From DASSJF01 sp035934535 (GTDB lineage: Bacteria > Sysuimicrobiota > Sysuimicrobiia > Sysuimicrobiales > Segetimicrobiaceae), in the NCBI GenBank assembly GCA_035934535.1, contig DASYXS010000167.1, positions 21,991 through 85,990 on the forward strand: a DNA stretch of 64,000 nucleotides. The letters are read 5' to 3'. This document shows, piece by piece, positions 1-11,050 of the stretch (positions within the stretch are counted from its first letter, which is position 1; each line of letters starts with the position of its first letter). The position numbers were made by a program, and so were the translations under genes. The notes below the pieces were generated by a model. It saw nothing but the letters and a program-made list of their open reading frames with translations, ran no database searches and was not told the origin of the DNA.

Positions 1-1388
1 GCGACGTCGGCCTCCGTCCGGCCCTCGTCCAGCAGCCGGTCGAGCTCGGGATCGTTCAGGTAGCCGCTGAGCTGCCAGACGCCGCCGTTCGAGTGCGAGT
101 AGCGGTAGTACGCGTCGTCCGGATCCACCTTGGCGAAGAACCCCGTCAGGTCGATATCGAAGTTACCGGTGTTGATGCGGCTGGCCCACGACGGAACGTC
201 GTAGAGCTGGATGGCGACGTCGATGCCGATCCGGCGCATCTGCGCCTGGAACACCTGCGCGACTTCCGGAAACCCGTAGCCGTTGGCGATCGATATCGTG
301 ATCTTGAAGCCGTTCGGCATGCCGGCCTCGCCGAGCAGCGATTTGGCGCGGGCCACGTCGAACGGGCGATCCTTCACGGGCAGATACCACGGCGAGGTGG
401 GCGAGAAGTTCTGGTTGTCGGTCGCGCCCCAGCCGCGGTACTGCGCGTCTACCATCTCGCGCTTGTTCATCGCGTAGGCGACCGCCTGCCGTACCTTCAC
501 GTTGTCGAAGGGCTTGTGGCGCGTGTTCAGCACGATGACGCCCTGGCCGGCGCCGCCGCGCACCAGCCGGATCACGTAGTCCCGCGAGGGCTGGGCGAAC
601 AGCCCTTGCAGGCGCGCCTGCGGCACGGAGTCCACAATCGCGACGTCGCCCGTCTGCAGCGCCGTGAGCCGCACCGTCTCGTCGGGAATCGGCTTCAGCG
701 TCACCTCGTCGAGATACGGCTTGCCGGCGTCCCAGTAGCCGTCGAAGCGCCGCATCGTCAGATGGTCGTTCGTCACCCAGTCGCCGAACTGGAACGGCCC
801 GGTGCCGATCGGTTTCGTGACGTTGTTGCTCGCGTTGACGGATTCTTGAGGAATGATGGCCTGGTACGTCGTCGCGAGCTTGTTCGGGAAGAAGCCGAAC
901 GGCGATTTCAGCCGGAAGACGACCGTGTTGGGGTCGGGCGTGGCGATCGACGCGATGGCGCTCAGGTCGCCGCGGCCGCGCGCGCCGGTCTTGGGGTCGA
1001 GGATGCGCTCGATGCTGAACCGCACGTCGCGCGAGGTCAGCGTCCGGCCGTTGTGGAACCGGACCCCGCGCCGCAGCGCAAACGTCCACGACAACCCGTC
1101 CGGGGCGACCTTCCACGAGGTCGCCAGCTGCGGACGCAGCTCGAGGTTGGGGCCGAGCTCGGTCAGCGCCTGGTACATCGGCGAGAGGCTGACGTACGAG
1201 ATCGTGAGTGCGGTCCGGTGCGGGTCGAGGTGAGGAATTTCCGCCTGGACGCCGACCGTCACGCGCCCGCCGCGGACCGGCGCGGCCGCGCCGGGCGCCG
1301 CGCCCAGCCACGGAGCGGCCGCCAGCCCCGCGCCGATCGTGGCCGTCCCGCGGACGAATCCTCTCCTCGTGAGCCTGCCTTGCGTCAT
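1..1388 (-). CDS. ABC transporter substrate-binding protein, family 5 (C-terminus beyond window)
   Basis: Periplasmic/exported receptor of a peptide, nickel or opine ABC importer (SBP_bac_5). The start ATG is at 1386-1388 behind a GGGGGAGGATCGA ribosome site. The N-terminus has a twin-arginine signal (RLTRRGFVRG, then an Ala/Gly-rich hydrophobic stretch ending near APGAAAP). The mature part shows the family pattern: HLDPHR near residue 55, TSWKVAPDGLSWTF, FHNGRTLTSRDVRFS, then GTGPFQF and YWDAGKPYLDEV in the middle. The gene runs off the left edge, so about 460 codons are seen and the C-terminal lobe end is missing. Ligand cannot be assigned; partner permeases and ATPases would lie further left. 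Confidence 0.9.
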   Translation of the reverse strand, partial: MTQGRLTRRGFVRGTATIGAGLAAAPWLGAAPGAAAPVRGGRVTVGVQAEIPHLDPHRTALTISYVSLSPMYQALTELGPNLELRPQLATSWKVAPDGLSWTFALRRGVRFHNGRTLTSRDVRFSIERILDPKTGARGRGDLSAIASIATPDPNTVVFRLKSPFGFFPNKLATTYQAIIPQESVNASNNVTKPIGTGPFQFGDWVTNDHLTMRRFDGYWDAGKPYLDEVTLKPIPDETVRLTALQTGDVAIVDSVPQARLQGLFAQPSRDYVIRLVRGGAGQGVIVLNTRHKPFDNVKVRQAVAYAMNKREMVDAQYRGWGATDNQNFSPTSPWYLPVKDRPFDVARAKSLLGEAGMPNGFKITISIANGYGFPEVAQVFQAQMRRIGIDVAIQLYDVPSWASRINTGNFDIDLTGFFAKVDPDDAYYRYSHSNGGVWQLSGYLNDPELDRLLDEGRTEADV

Positions 1389-1496
1389 TCGATCCTCCCC
1401 CTCTCGCGCGCTCGATGAGTGCCGTGGGTCGTCGTGTCGCGGATGGTTCGAACGCACTCATGTTCGGGCTCGCCGGGCGATGCCCTGTCAAGCGAC

Positions 1497-1523
1497 GAGG
1501 CCCGGGACACCGTCCCGGGCCTC
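1497..1523 (-). terminator. GC-rich hairpin after glnA, no U-tract
   Basis: Perfect 12-bp stem (GAGGCCCGGGAC / GTCCCGGGCCTC) with a 3-nt loop, 29 nt past the glnA stop. The strand leaving the stem is GTCGCTTG, so there is no U-run. Its position and strength suggest a terminator or 3' end stabiliser. Confidence 0.6.
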
Positions 1524-1551
1524 ACGACTGCGCGCGGTGCGTCGCCTGCGG

Positions 1552-2991
1552 TTACACGTCGTAGTACAGGAAAAACTCGTACGGCACCGGACGGATGTTG
1601 ACCTCGTGCACCTCTTTGGTGCGCTTGTAGTCGAGCCACGTGTCGATCAGGTCGCGGGTGAAGACGTCGCCCTCCATCAGGAACTCGTGGTCGCTCTCGA
1701 GCGCGTCGAGTGCCGCGGACAGCGAGCCGGGCACGCTCTTGATCTTGGCGGCCTCGTCCGGCGGCAGGTCGTACGTGTTCTTGTCGAGCGGGCCGAACCC
1801 GGCCTTCACCGGATCGATCTTCCGCTTGATGCCGTCGAGCCCCGCCATGAGCATCGCCGAGAACGCGAGATACGGATTGCACGTCGCGTCGGGGCAGCGG
1901 AACTCGATCCGCTTCGCCGAGGCCCCGGCCGGGCCGGTGTGGTACATCGGGATCCGGATCGCCGCGCTGCGGTTCCGCTTGCTGAACGCGATGTTGACCG
2001 GCGCCTCGTAGTGCGGGACCAGGCGGCGGTACGAGTTCGTGGTGCAGGCGCACAGCCCGAGCAGCGCGTCGACGTGCGTCAGCAGCCCGCCGATGTAGTG
2101 GAGCGCCTCCTGGCTGAGCTCGGCGTATCCCCCCTCGTTGTAGAAGAGGTTCGCGCCGCCCTTCCAGATGCTCTGGTGGCAGTGCATCCCGGTCCCGTTG
2201 TCGCCGAAGAGCGGCTTCGGCATGAACGTTGCCGTCATGCCGTGCCGGCGGGCGACGTTCTTGACGATGTACTTGTAGGCCAGCAGGCTGTCGGCCATCC
2301 GGGTCAGCGTGTTGTACTTCATGTCGATCTCGCCCTGGGAGCTCGCGACCTCGTGGTGCTGCATCTCGACCTCGATGCCCCACTTCTCCATCTCGAGCGA
2401 CATCTCGCTGCGGATGTCCAGCTGCGTGTCGGCGGGCGGGACGGGGAAGTAGCCTTCCTTCGTGCGGATGCGGTGCCCCAGGCCGGGCTGTCCGGAGTTC
2501 CAAATCCCTTCCGGCCCATCGATGCTGTACCCCATGCGGTAGGGCTGGATGTCGTACTGGACGTTGCCGAAGACAAAGAACTCGGCCTCCGGCCCCCAGT
2601 AACTCACGTCGCCGGCGCCGGAGGCCTTGAGGTGCTCTTCCGCCTTCTGCGCGACGTAGCGGGGATCGCGGCTGTACGGCCTGCCGGTGATCGGGTCGAA
2701 GATGTTGCAGATCACCGACAGCGTCGGGATTTCCGTGAATGGGTCGGGCCGGGCGGTCGCGGCGTCGGGCATGAGCAGCATGTCGCTCTCTTCGATCGCC
2801 TGAAAGCCGCGGATGCTGCTGCCGTCGAATCCGATGCCGCGCTTGAACGTCTTCTCGTCCACCTGGCTCGCGGGGATCGTCGCGTGCTGCCACGTGCCTG
2901 GCACGTCGACGAACTTGAAGTCCACCATCTTGACCCCGCGGTCCTTGATGTACGCGACGACGTCCTGCGCCGTCATCTCCTTGCCCGCCAT
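1552..2991 (-). CDS. glnA: Glutamine synthetase type I
   Basis: Makes glutamine from glutamate, ammonia and ATP in the cytosol as a dodecamer. The product is 479 aa, the normal length for GSI. Visible landmarks: KMVDFKFVDVPGTWQH in the beta-Grasp domain, GFDGSSIRGFQAIEESDM, the catalytic-domain NGTGMHCHQS and the Lys/Arg-rich NRSAAIRIP. The C-terminal KNTYDLPPDE segment keeps the tyrosine that is adenylylated in GSI-beta enzymes, so control by GlnE is possible, although glnE is not in the window. Start ATG at 2989-2991 follows GGAGGTGACGCA. The gene is monocistronic, with a strong promoter and an attenuator-like hairpin upstream. Confidence 0.97.
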   Translation of the reverse strand: MAGKEMTAQDVVAYIKDRGVKMVDFKFVDVPGTWQHATIPASQVDEKTFKRGIGFDGSSIRGFQAIEESDMLLMPDAATARPDPFTEIPTLSVICNIFDPITGRPYSRDPRYVAQKAEEHLKASGAGDVSYWGPEAEFFVFGNVQYDIQPYRMGYSIDGPEGIWNSGQPGLGHRIRTKEGYFPVPPADTQLDIRSEMSLEMEKWGIEVEMQHHEVASSQGEIDMKYNTLTRMADSLLAYKYIVKNVARRHGMTATFMPKPLFGDNGTGMHCHQSIWKGGANLFYNEGGYAELSQEALHYIGGLLTHVDALLGLCACTTNSYRRLVPHYEAPVNIAFSKRNRSAAIRIPMYHTGPAGASAKRIEFRCPDATCNPYLAFSAMLMAGLDGIKRKIDPVKAGFGPLDKNTYDLPPDEAAKIKSVPGSLSAALDALESDHEFLMEGDVFTRDLIDTWLDYKRTKEVHEVNIRPVPYEFFLYYDV

Positions 2992-3033
2992 TGCGTCACC
3001 TCCGTGTCCCGCCCGGGACGGTGCGGTGCCGGT

Positions 3034-3075
3034 AAAAACGAAGACGCCTTCTGAGGGGTAACCCCAGAAGGCGTC
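3034..3075 (-). terminator. Hairpin plus U-tract inside the glnA leader (possible attenuator)
   Basis: On the minus strand a 10-bp stem (GACGCCTTCT / AGAAGGCGTC) continues after a 2-nt bulge into GGGG/CCCC with a TTA loop and is followed by TTCGTTTTT. It is a textbook intrinsic terminator, yet lies about 25 nt after the predicted glnA start point and 43 nt before the ATG. A second small stem (GGTAC..GTACC) lies just ahead of it. It could alternatively end readthrough from the VOC gene at 3171. Confidence 0.75.
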
Positions 3076-3106
3076 TCGGCCCGCGGTACGTCTTAGTACC
3101 GTCTAC

Positions 3107-3135
3107 TATATACCACGGGGTCCCAGCCCCGTCAA
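3107..3135 (-). promoter_or_regulatory. Sigma70-type promoter of glnA
   Basis: -35 TTGACG (3130-3135), exactly 17 nt spacer, -10 TATATA (3107-3112) on the minus strand. The predicted start near 3100 gives a leader of about 110 nt. An imperfect inverted repeat CAACG..CGTTG overlaps the -35 region and could be an operator. Confidence 0.8.
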
Positions 3136-3170
3136 CGAGAAATTCCCGTTGATTTTAGGCCGCTGCCGGG

Positions 3171-3524
3171 CTACATCCCCTTGACCAGGCCGATCACGTG
3201 GCCCTCGGGATCCGCGAACATCGCGATGCTCGGGCCGTTCGGTATGTCCATCGGGTCGGAGATCTTGCGGCCCCCGGCGCTCTCGACCTTCGTCAACGCC
3301 GCGTTGAGGTCGTCGACCGCGATATAGAAGGTGACGTGTCCCGCACTACCGTCCATCGCCCGGCCGACCCCGCCGTTGATGCCGCCTTGCCCGCCGGGGG
3401 TCGCCATCGCGTAGTCTTCACCCATCACCGGTTTGAGCTCCCAGCCGAAGGTCGCTTGGTAGAAATTCTGCAGGGCCTTCGGGTCCTTGCCGAGCACTTC
3501 GAAATGCACGACCTGGTTTGGCAT
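3171..3524 (-). CDS. VOC superfamily (glyoxalase/bleomycin-resistance fold) protein
   Basis: Single-domain vicinal-oxygen-chelate protein of 117 aa, consistent with one pair of beta-alpha-beta-beta-beta modules. The start VVHFEVLGKDPKALQNFY and the end MFADPEGHVIGLVKG are typical of the COG3324-like group. The expected ligand positions His (VVHFE) and the C-terminal EGH region are present. The substrate is unknown. It is followed upstream by a DinB-like gene and a second, related VOC gene (4045), with which it shares the IPN..FTDPEG / FADPEG ending. Start ATG at 3522-3524 after GGGAAGAGAGGTGCAGGA. Confidence 0.88.
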   Translation of the reverse strand: MPNQVVHFEVLGKDPKALQNFYQATFGWELKPVMGEDYAMATPGGQGGINGGVGRAMDGSAGHVTFYIAVDDLNAALTKVESAGGRKISDPMDIPNGPSIAMFADPEGHVIGLVKGM

Positions 3525-3548
3525 TCCTGCACCTCTCTTCCCTGTCGT

Positions 3549-4019
3549 TTAGCCGAACAGCCTCGGCTTGCCGAGCAACGCGCGCAGCGTCGTGATCTTC
3601 CCGATGTGGTACCACCGGTGGTTGTTGGAAAAGGCGAACATCTCGGCGTGATTGTGCCACGCGTCGAACGGTCCTTCGGCCGGCGTGCTGAGATCCGCGT
3701 CGGCGACGGTAGCGGCCAGCGCGGCCCCGCTGTCGTCGAGCGCCTTCACGACCGTTCCGAAGACAGGGTAGTCAGCTTTCCCGCCGGTGCCGGTCGCGAA
3801 CAGCCCGGGATACGTCTCCGGCAGCTTGGCGCGCACGGCATCGCGGCCGCCGGCAAACGAGAAGTTGACAAGCGCCACGTGGCCGACGTGCCAGATGATG
3901 GGGGACACGGCGGCGGACGGGATTCGCTGCGCGTCCTCGTCCGTGATGTCGTTCAGCGTGTGCTTCAAGAGCCGGTGGCTCAGCGCCAGCTGCTGCAGGA
4001 TCAGCGTGCGATCGTCCAC
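3549..4019 (-). CDS. DinB-family four-helix protein (DUF664-like)
   Basis: 156-aa DinB/YfiT-type putative metalloenzyme. The start chosen is GTG at 4017-4019 because GGAGG lies 7 nt upstream and the resulting N-terminus (VDDRTLILQQL) matches the paralogue at 27757 (MDDRALIQQQL). Conserved histidines IIWHVGHVA and NNHRWYHIGKI are the expected metal ligands of the fold. It shares the C-terminal signature RWYHIGKI..LRALLGKPR with the second copy. These proteins act as thiol-dependent transferases or hydrolases in characterised relatives; the substrate here is unknown. Confidence 0.85.
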   Translation of the reverse strand: MDDRTLILQQLALSHRLLKHTLNDITDEDAQRIPSAAVSPIIWHVGHVALVNFSFAGGRDAVRAKLPETYPGLFATGTGGKADYPVFGTVVKALDDSGAALAATVADADLSTPAEGPFDAWHNHAEMFAFSNNHRWYHIGKITTLRALLGKPRLFG

Positions 4020-4044
4020 GCAGTCGCCTCCGTTCCGATTCGCC

Positions 4045-4524
4045 TCACTTGATGATGCCGATCCGGTTGCCCTCCGGATCGGTGAACACGGCAAAGGTCA
4101 CCATGTTGGGAATGTGCGTTGGTGGGACCGCGGTGCCGCCGCCCATCTCGCCGACTCTCCTCAGGACGGCGTCGAGGTCCGGAACGCGCACGTAGAACGT
4201 CACGCCCGGAATCCCCTGCGCCGGTCCGATCCCGCCGTTGATGCCGTCGCCGCCGGCCGTGACCAGTCCGTACCCCATCGGATTGTCCGCGTTGATCTTC
4301 CACCCGAACAGTTCCGCGTAGAAGCCGTGCAGCGCCTTGGGGTCGCGCGCGTTGATCTCCCAGTGCACCACGGGATGGCCGGCTTTAATGACATGTTTGC
4401 CGGCGGCGGGTCCGCCGGCACCTCGGCGCGCGGCCGCCTTCCGCGCACCACCGCGGGGGCGCGCGCCCGTCCCTCGCTTCGCGGTTCTCTTTGCCGGTCG
4501 GGCCCGACGTTGGGACACGTTCAT
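4045..4524 (-). CDS. VOC superfamily protein with basic N-terminal extension
   Basis: 159-aa protein: residues 1-45 are a Lys/Arg/Ala/Gly-rich tail (KRTAKRGTGARPRGGARKAA), residues 48-159 a VOC domain (VVHWEINARDPKALHGFYAE to FTDPEGNRIGIIK). The domain is paralogous to the 3171 gene. The tail is not part of the family and may bind nucleic acid or polyanions. The ATG at 4522-4524 is preferred over GTG at 4525-4527 because AAGGAG ends 4 nt upstream of it. Confidence 0.82.
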   Translation of the reverse strand: MNVSQRRARPAKRTAKRGTGARPRGGARKAAARRGAGGPAAGKHVIKAGHPVVHWEINARDPKALHGFYAELFGWKINADNPMGYGLVTAGGDGINGGIGPAQGIPGVTFYVRVPDLDAVLRRVGEMGGGTAVPPTHIPNMVTFAVFTDPEGNRIGIIK

Positions 4525-4643
4525 CACACTCCTTCTCGGGCGACGTGAGAGCGGATCTCGATCGGGGACATGCTATCCCCAGCATCACGGATCTGTGTCA
4601 CAATTCTGTCGCGCCGGCGGAGGCGGCCCGCCATCACGAAACC

Positions 4644-5102
4644 TTAATCTGCCCAGGGGTCCGGGCCCGGATCGCCCCCTGCAGCCGCCGCCGCGAGTCG
4701 CGGGAGGTAGTGATCCCACACCTCCCCGTGTCCCCGGCGCGCGGTCTCGGGCAACATCCCGTGGGTGACCCGCAGCACCGTGCCGTTTCCGTCGGGCGCC
4801 AGGTCGAATTGGACCACCGTTGATCCCGGCGGCATCGCGGGGCTGTCGACCCACCCCCACGTGCAGACCACGCGGCGGTGGGGCAGCACTTCGACGTACT
4901 CGCCGCTCACGATGTGGCCGGGGTTGATGACGGTCCGATGCGCGCCGCCGAGCCGCGGATCGCTTTCGGCGTGTGTTCCGGCCCAGAGGATCCTCTTCGT
5001 CGCGTCCGTGAGGAACTCGAACACCGTTTCGGGCCCGGAAGCGATCCGCACGTCCCGCCGGACGGCATCCGGACCCTGCGGCGTCTCAGCGGGCTTGGGC
5101 AC
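4644..5102 (-). CDS. SRPBCC/AHSA1-like domain protein
   Basis: START-like lipid/hydrophobe-binding fold of the activator-of-Hsp90 (AHSA1) group, about 150 aa. Seen: RDVRIASGPETVFEFLTDATK at the start of the domain, GEYVEVLPHRRVVCTWGW in the sheet, and the C-terminal helix HGEVWDHYLPRL. The start is uncertain: GTG at 5100-5102, just after the stop of the upstream regulator, is the first reasonable codon, but no clear ribosome site precedes it. It probably belongs to the tail of the hppA-kinase-regulator transcript. Confidence 0.75.
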   Translation of the reverse strand: MPKPAETPQGPDAVRRDVRIASGPETVFEFLTDATKRILWAGTHAESDPRLGGAHRTVINPGHIVSGEYVEVLPHRRVVCTWGWVDSPAMPPGSTVVQFDLAPDGNGTVLRVTHGMLPETARRGHGEVWDHYLPRLAAAAAGGDPGPDPWAD

Positions 5103-5112
5103 TGCCGGAGGT

Positions 5113-6894
5113 TTAGCGCCTGCGGCGTGTGGCGCGCCGTCCGGACGAGCGCCCGCGTGCCGGCGCCCGCCGCTTGGGCGCGGTCTTCCGCGCCCCGGAC
5201 GCGGAGCGTTTTGCCGTCCGCCTCCGAGCCGGTGCCGCCGGCTTCGCACGCCGGGAGGCTCCTGGACGGCGCGGCGGCGCGGCGCGTTTCTGGACGGGCG
5301 GTGCCGGCGGCGTGCCGCCCACCGGTACGAGTTCGAACCGCGCCGTCGGCGCCGGAATCCCGGCTCCTTTGACCGCGCCCGGCAGAATCCGGAAAACCGG
5401 GCACAGCACGGCGTCGATCCGGCCTCCTCCAGGGGCGAACAGCGCAGGGATCTGCAGCGTGCGCAGTCCGACGAGGGTCATCGGTCCCGTCGGCGGCGCC
5501 GACAGCCAGCGCCGCACCATGTCGTAGGCCGGCGTCCCGGGGACCGCCACGGCGGTGATCCGCAGACGGCCCGGCGCGTCCCCGAAGGCGAACAAGAACG
5601 GACGGCCCTCGACGAACTGGCTGCGCCCGCCGTAGAAGCGACCCGTCATGTAGACGTACGCGGTCTCCTGCGCCGGCGCGTGCCGGAACGTGAGCGCGGC
5701 GCCGGTGATCGCGAGCCGCGTCGGCGACTGGAAGTCCGGGAACGGCATCGGGTGGACCGTTTCGACCTGGGTCCACTCCTCGCCGCCCGGCGCGTCGAGC
5801 GCGATCGGCGGGAACACGAGCCCGCGTTCCGTCGTCATGCTGCGCACCGGATGGATCTCGATGAGGTGAGGAAGCTCCGGATGGTCCGCCGCCGCGTGGT
5901 CGGGCAGGAGGCGCAGGAATCCGCTGACCGTGACGCGCTGCTGGGTCGTGATGATCTCGTCGAGCAGCTGTGCATAGGTGCTGTGGGCCGTCCCGCCGGC
6001 GTCGAGCGCGCCCTGGCGGATGGCATTCTGCAGCACGGCTGCGACGATGCCCTCGCGCTCCGCCGGTGAGGGGGCCAGCCCGAACGCGAGGCCGAGCCCG
6101 TAGGCGCCTTCGGCGGTCCGGTTGGTGACGTAGCCTTCGACGGTGATCTCCGCGCCCGGGCCGAGGCGCAGGTAGCCGAGCGGCTCGAGGCCGGAGGCCA
6201 TGATGTCCGTCTCCGCGGAGCCTCCCGGGACCATCCGGATCCCGGACAGCACCCGCAGCAGGTCCGCCGGCGTGCGGATGACGATGCGGGTCGCGGACTG
6301 CGACGGTACGGTGCGGCGGAGCTCGTCCGACACCAGAATCGCGCGGGCGATCTCGCGCATCGGCGTCCGGGTGTTGCGGCTCTGGCGCTGGATCCGCTGG
6401 AATGCCTCCTGCTCGTCGATGCTCTCGCGCGACATCAGGATCCCCTTGGCGCGCTCGACGAGTTTGCGGGTCTCGAGCGTGTCCTTGAGGTTGCCGACTT
6501 CCTGCTGCAGCGTGCGCAGCTCCGCGAATCGGGCCATCGCGATCTCGATCGCCGGCACGAGTTCGGCCTCGCGCACCGGCTTGACGAGATAGGCCAGCAC
6601 GCCGGCCTCCTGCGCCCGCTGCACCAGATCCCGTTCGCTCCACGCCGTCAGCAGGATGATCGGCTTCGGCGCCCGCGACATGATCGTCGCCGCCGCGGAG
6701 ATGCCGTCGAGTCCCGGCATCTTGATGTCCATGAAGATCAGGTCGGGGGAGGTTTTGTGCGCCAGCGCGACGGCTTCTTCGCCGTCCGGCGCCTCCCCGA
6801 TGACCTTGTACCCGTGCTCCTCCAGCATGGCCTTGAGGCCCATGCGGATGACGGGCTCGTCGTCGGCGATCAGGATCTTCAGCGCGTCCGGCAT
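5113..6894 (-). CDS. REC-ANTAR response regulator with a large unrecognised C-terminal domain
   Basis: 593 aa. Residues 1-120 are a receiver domain with acidic pair D11/D12, phospho-acceptor D56 (FMDIKMP) and Lys in YLVKPV. Residues about 125-195 are a coiled linker and ANTAR domain (LVERAKGILMSRESIDEQEA), which in known cases binds paired RNA hairpins and prevents transcription termination. AmiR/NasR-type regulators normally end near 200 aa. Here the frame continues through about 330 residues I cannot assign (for example EITVEGYVTNRTAEGAYGL and YVYMTGRFYGGRSQFVEG), then a 60-residue Arg/Lys/Pro/Ala tail. ATG at 6892-6894 overlaps the kinase stop (TGATG), so translation is coupled. Confidence 0.88.
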   Translation of the reverse strand: MPDALKILIADDEPVIRMGLKAMLEEHGYKVIGEAPDGEEAVALAHKTSPDLIFMDIKMPGLDGISAAATIMSRAPKPIILLTAWSERDLVQRAQEAGVLAYLVKPVREAELVPAIEIAMARFAELRTLQQEVGNLKDTLETRKLVERAKGILMSRESIDEQEAFQRIQRQSRNTRTPMREIARAILVSDELRRTVPSQSATRIVIRTPADLLRVLSGIRMVPGGSAETDIMASGLEPLGYLRLGPGAEITVEGYVTNRTAEGAYGLGLAFGLAPSPAEREGIVAAVLQNAIRQGALDAGGTAHSTYAQLLDEIITTQQRVTVSGFLRLLPDHAAADHPELPHLIEIHPVRSMTTERGLVFPPIALDAPGGEEWTQVETVHPMPFPDFQSPTRLAITGAALTFRHAPAQETAYVYMTGRFYGGRSQFVEGRPFLFAFGDAPGRLRITAVAVPGTPAYDMVRRWLSAPPTGPMTLVGLRTLQIPALFAPGGGRIDAVLCPVFRILPGAVKGAGIPAPTARFELVPVGGTPPAPPVQKRAAPPRRPGASRRAKPAAPARRRTAKRSASGARKTAPKRRAPARGRSSGRRATRRRR

Positions 6895-8575
6895 CAAGCG
6901 GCCGCCGGACGGGGCATCGTGATGACGACGCGCGCGCCGCCGGCGTTCGTGAACCAGATGCGGCCCTTCAGGTCGTCCTGGACGAGGGTCCGCACGATCT
7001 CGAGGCCGAGGTCGCTCGACCGTTCCAGCGCGAACCCGTCGGGCAGCCCGACCCCGTCGTCCCGGACCTCGACGCGCAGCGCCTCCGGCCCGAGCATCAG
7101 CACGATGACGACCTGGCCCTTCGCGCGGCCGGGGAACGCGTGCTCCATCGCGTTTTGCAGCAGCTCGTTCACGACGAGCGCGAGCGAGGTGGCCTGCTGC
7201 GTCGGCAGGTGCACGTCGTCGCCGCTCACGCGCGCGTCGAGCGCGAAGCCGGGCGGCGCCATCGTCTGCGTGACCGTGTGCACGACGCGGTCGAGCATCT
7301 CGCTGACGCTCACCGTGCCGAGGCCCTCCGCGGCCAGGATCTCGTGCACCGCGGCGATGCTGAGGATGCGGTTGATCGTCTCGGTGAGGACCTCGCGGCC
7401 GGACACCTCGCGGCCGTCCCGCATCTGCAGGCGCAGCAGCATCGCGATCATCTGGAGGTTGTTCTTGACGCGATGGTGCATCTCGCGGACCATCGCCGAC
7501 TTGACGACGAGGCCGGCGTTCTCGATCGCGAGCGCGGTCTGGTTGGCCAGCGTCTGCAGCATCGTCGTCTCGGGCGGCGTGAACGCGTGCGGCCGGCCGA
7601 GATAAACGGTCACGACCCCGAGCGTCCGATCCCGCACGCGCAGGGGGACGGCGAGCGCCGAGCGCGCCGGCCCGCGGCCGAGCATCTCCTCGGCGAGAAC
7701 GCGCGGATCCGCCCCGGCGTCCTCGCTGCTCACCGGCTCCCCCGAGGCGGCGGCGCGCCCGGGTAGGCCCGCCCCGAGGCGCAGCGCCACCCGCGGCCGC
7801 GCCGCGGCGTCGGAATCCGCCGGGTGGGCGGCGGCGAGCACGAGCCCGTCCGCGTCCGTCAGCATGAGCGTGCAGAGCGATGCGTCGAACACGCGCGAGG
7901 CCATCTCGACCAGGAGGCGGAAGATCTGCTCGAGATAGAGCGGCGACGTGAGCGTCTCGCTGACCTCCGCGAGCGTGCGCAGCTCGAGGATCTGACGGCG
8001 CATGCTGTCGTAGAGCCGCGCCTTTTCGAGAGCGCCGCCGGCGAGGTCGGCGATGATGCTCAGCAGCTCCACCTCGTCGTCGGCCCAGGCGTGGACCCCG
8101 GTGGTCTGGACGTTGACCGCGCCGAGGACGCGGCCCGCCACGGTCAGCGGCACCGCGAGCAGCGACTGGAACAGCGTCTCGTGGGTTTCCGGCAGGTACT
8201 TGAAGCGCGGGTCCGCGGGCGCGTTGCTGGACGCGACCGCCTCTCCGTGCCCGGCCGCCCAGCCCGTCAGGCCCTCGCCGATCCGGAGGCGCGCCTGGCC
8301 GACGGCCTCCGCGGCGAGGCCCGTCGTCGCCTTGAGGACGAGATCTTCGCCGGAGGCGTCGAGCAGGTAGATCGAGCAGCTGTCGACGCGCATCACCGCC
8401 GCCGTCGTGCGGGTGATGAGCGTGAGCGTCGTGTCGAGATCGAGCGCGGCGCCGATCGCGCGGCTGATCTCCCGCAGCGCCGACAGCTCTTCGGCCTTGC
8501 GCGCGAGGGCGTCGGCGGGCGTCTGTCCCGCGGCGGGGGCTTCGTCCGCCCGGCCTCCTGCCACGCGCCGCGCGC

Positions 8576-8579
<4 letters not shown>
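6894..8579 (-). CDS. GAF-GAF sensor histidine kinase, HisKA_2/HATPase type
   Basis: 561 aa, no transmembrane segment, so cytosolic. Domains: GAF 1 about residues 40-185, GAF 2 about 205-355, HisKA_2 with the phospho-acceptor motif EMHHRVKNNLQ (His 368/369), and an ATP-binding domain with N-box NELLQNAMEH (471-480) and DDGVGLP (507-513). It should sense a small molecule through its GAF domains and phosphorylate the adjacent REC-ANTAR protein; the HisKA_2 plus ANTAR pairing is common. The start ATG (8577-8579) overlaps the hppA stop by 4 nt (ATGA). The pairing implies regulation at the level of antitermination. Confidence 0.92.
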
Positions 8580-10972
<2,393 letters not shown>

Positions 10973-11009
10973 TCAGGCCTCCCGGACGTGGGCGTGCGCG
11001 GCGTCCTTC

Positions 11010-11039
11010 ATAATAGCAGGTTGCATCGCGGGGCTTCAA
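11010..11039 (-). promoter_or_regulatory. Probable promoter of the hppA operon
   Basis: Minus strand -35 TTGAAG (11034-11039), 18-nt spacer, -10 TATTAT (11010-11015). Predicted start near 11003, about 30 nt before the hppA ATG. Confidence 0.6.
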
Positions 11040-11050
11040 GCAATTGGCGA

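Noticed and set aside
93..1418. Long plus-strand open frame opposite the binding-protein gene
   Set aside because: Arg/Asp/Val/His-rich composition of antisense codons in high-GC DNA; the minus-strand protein has clear family motifs.
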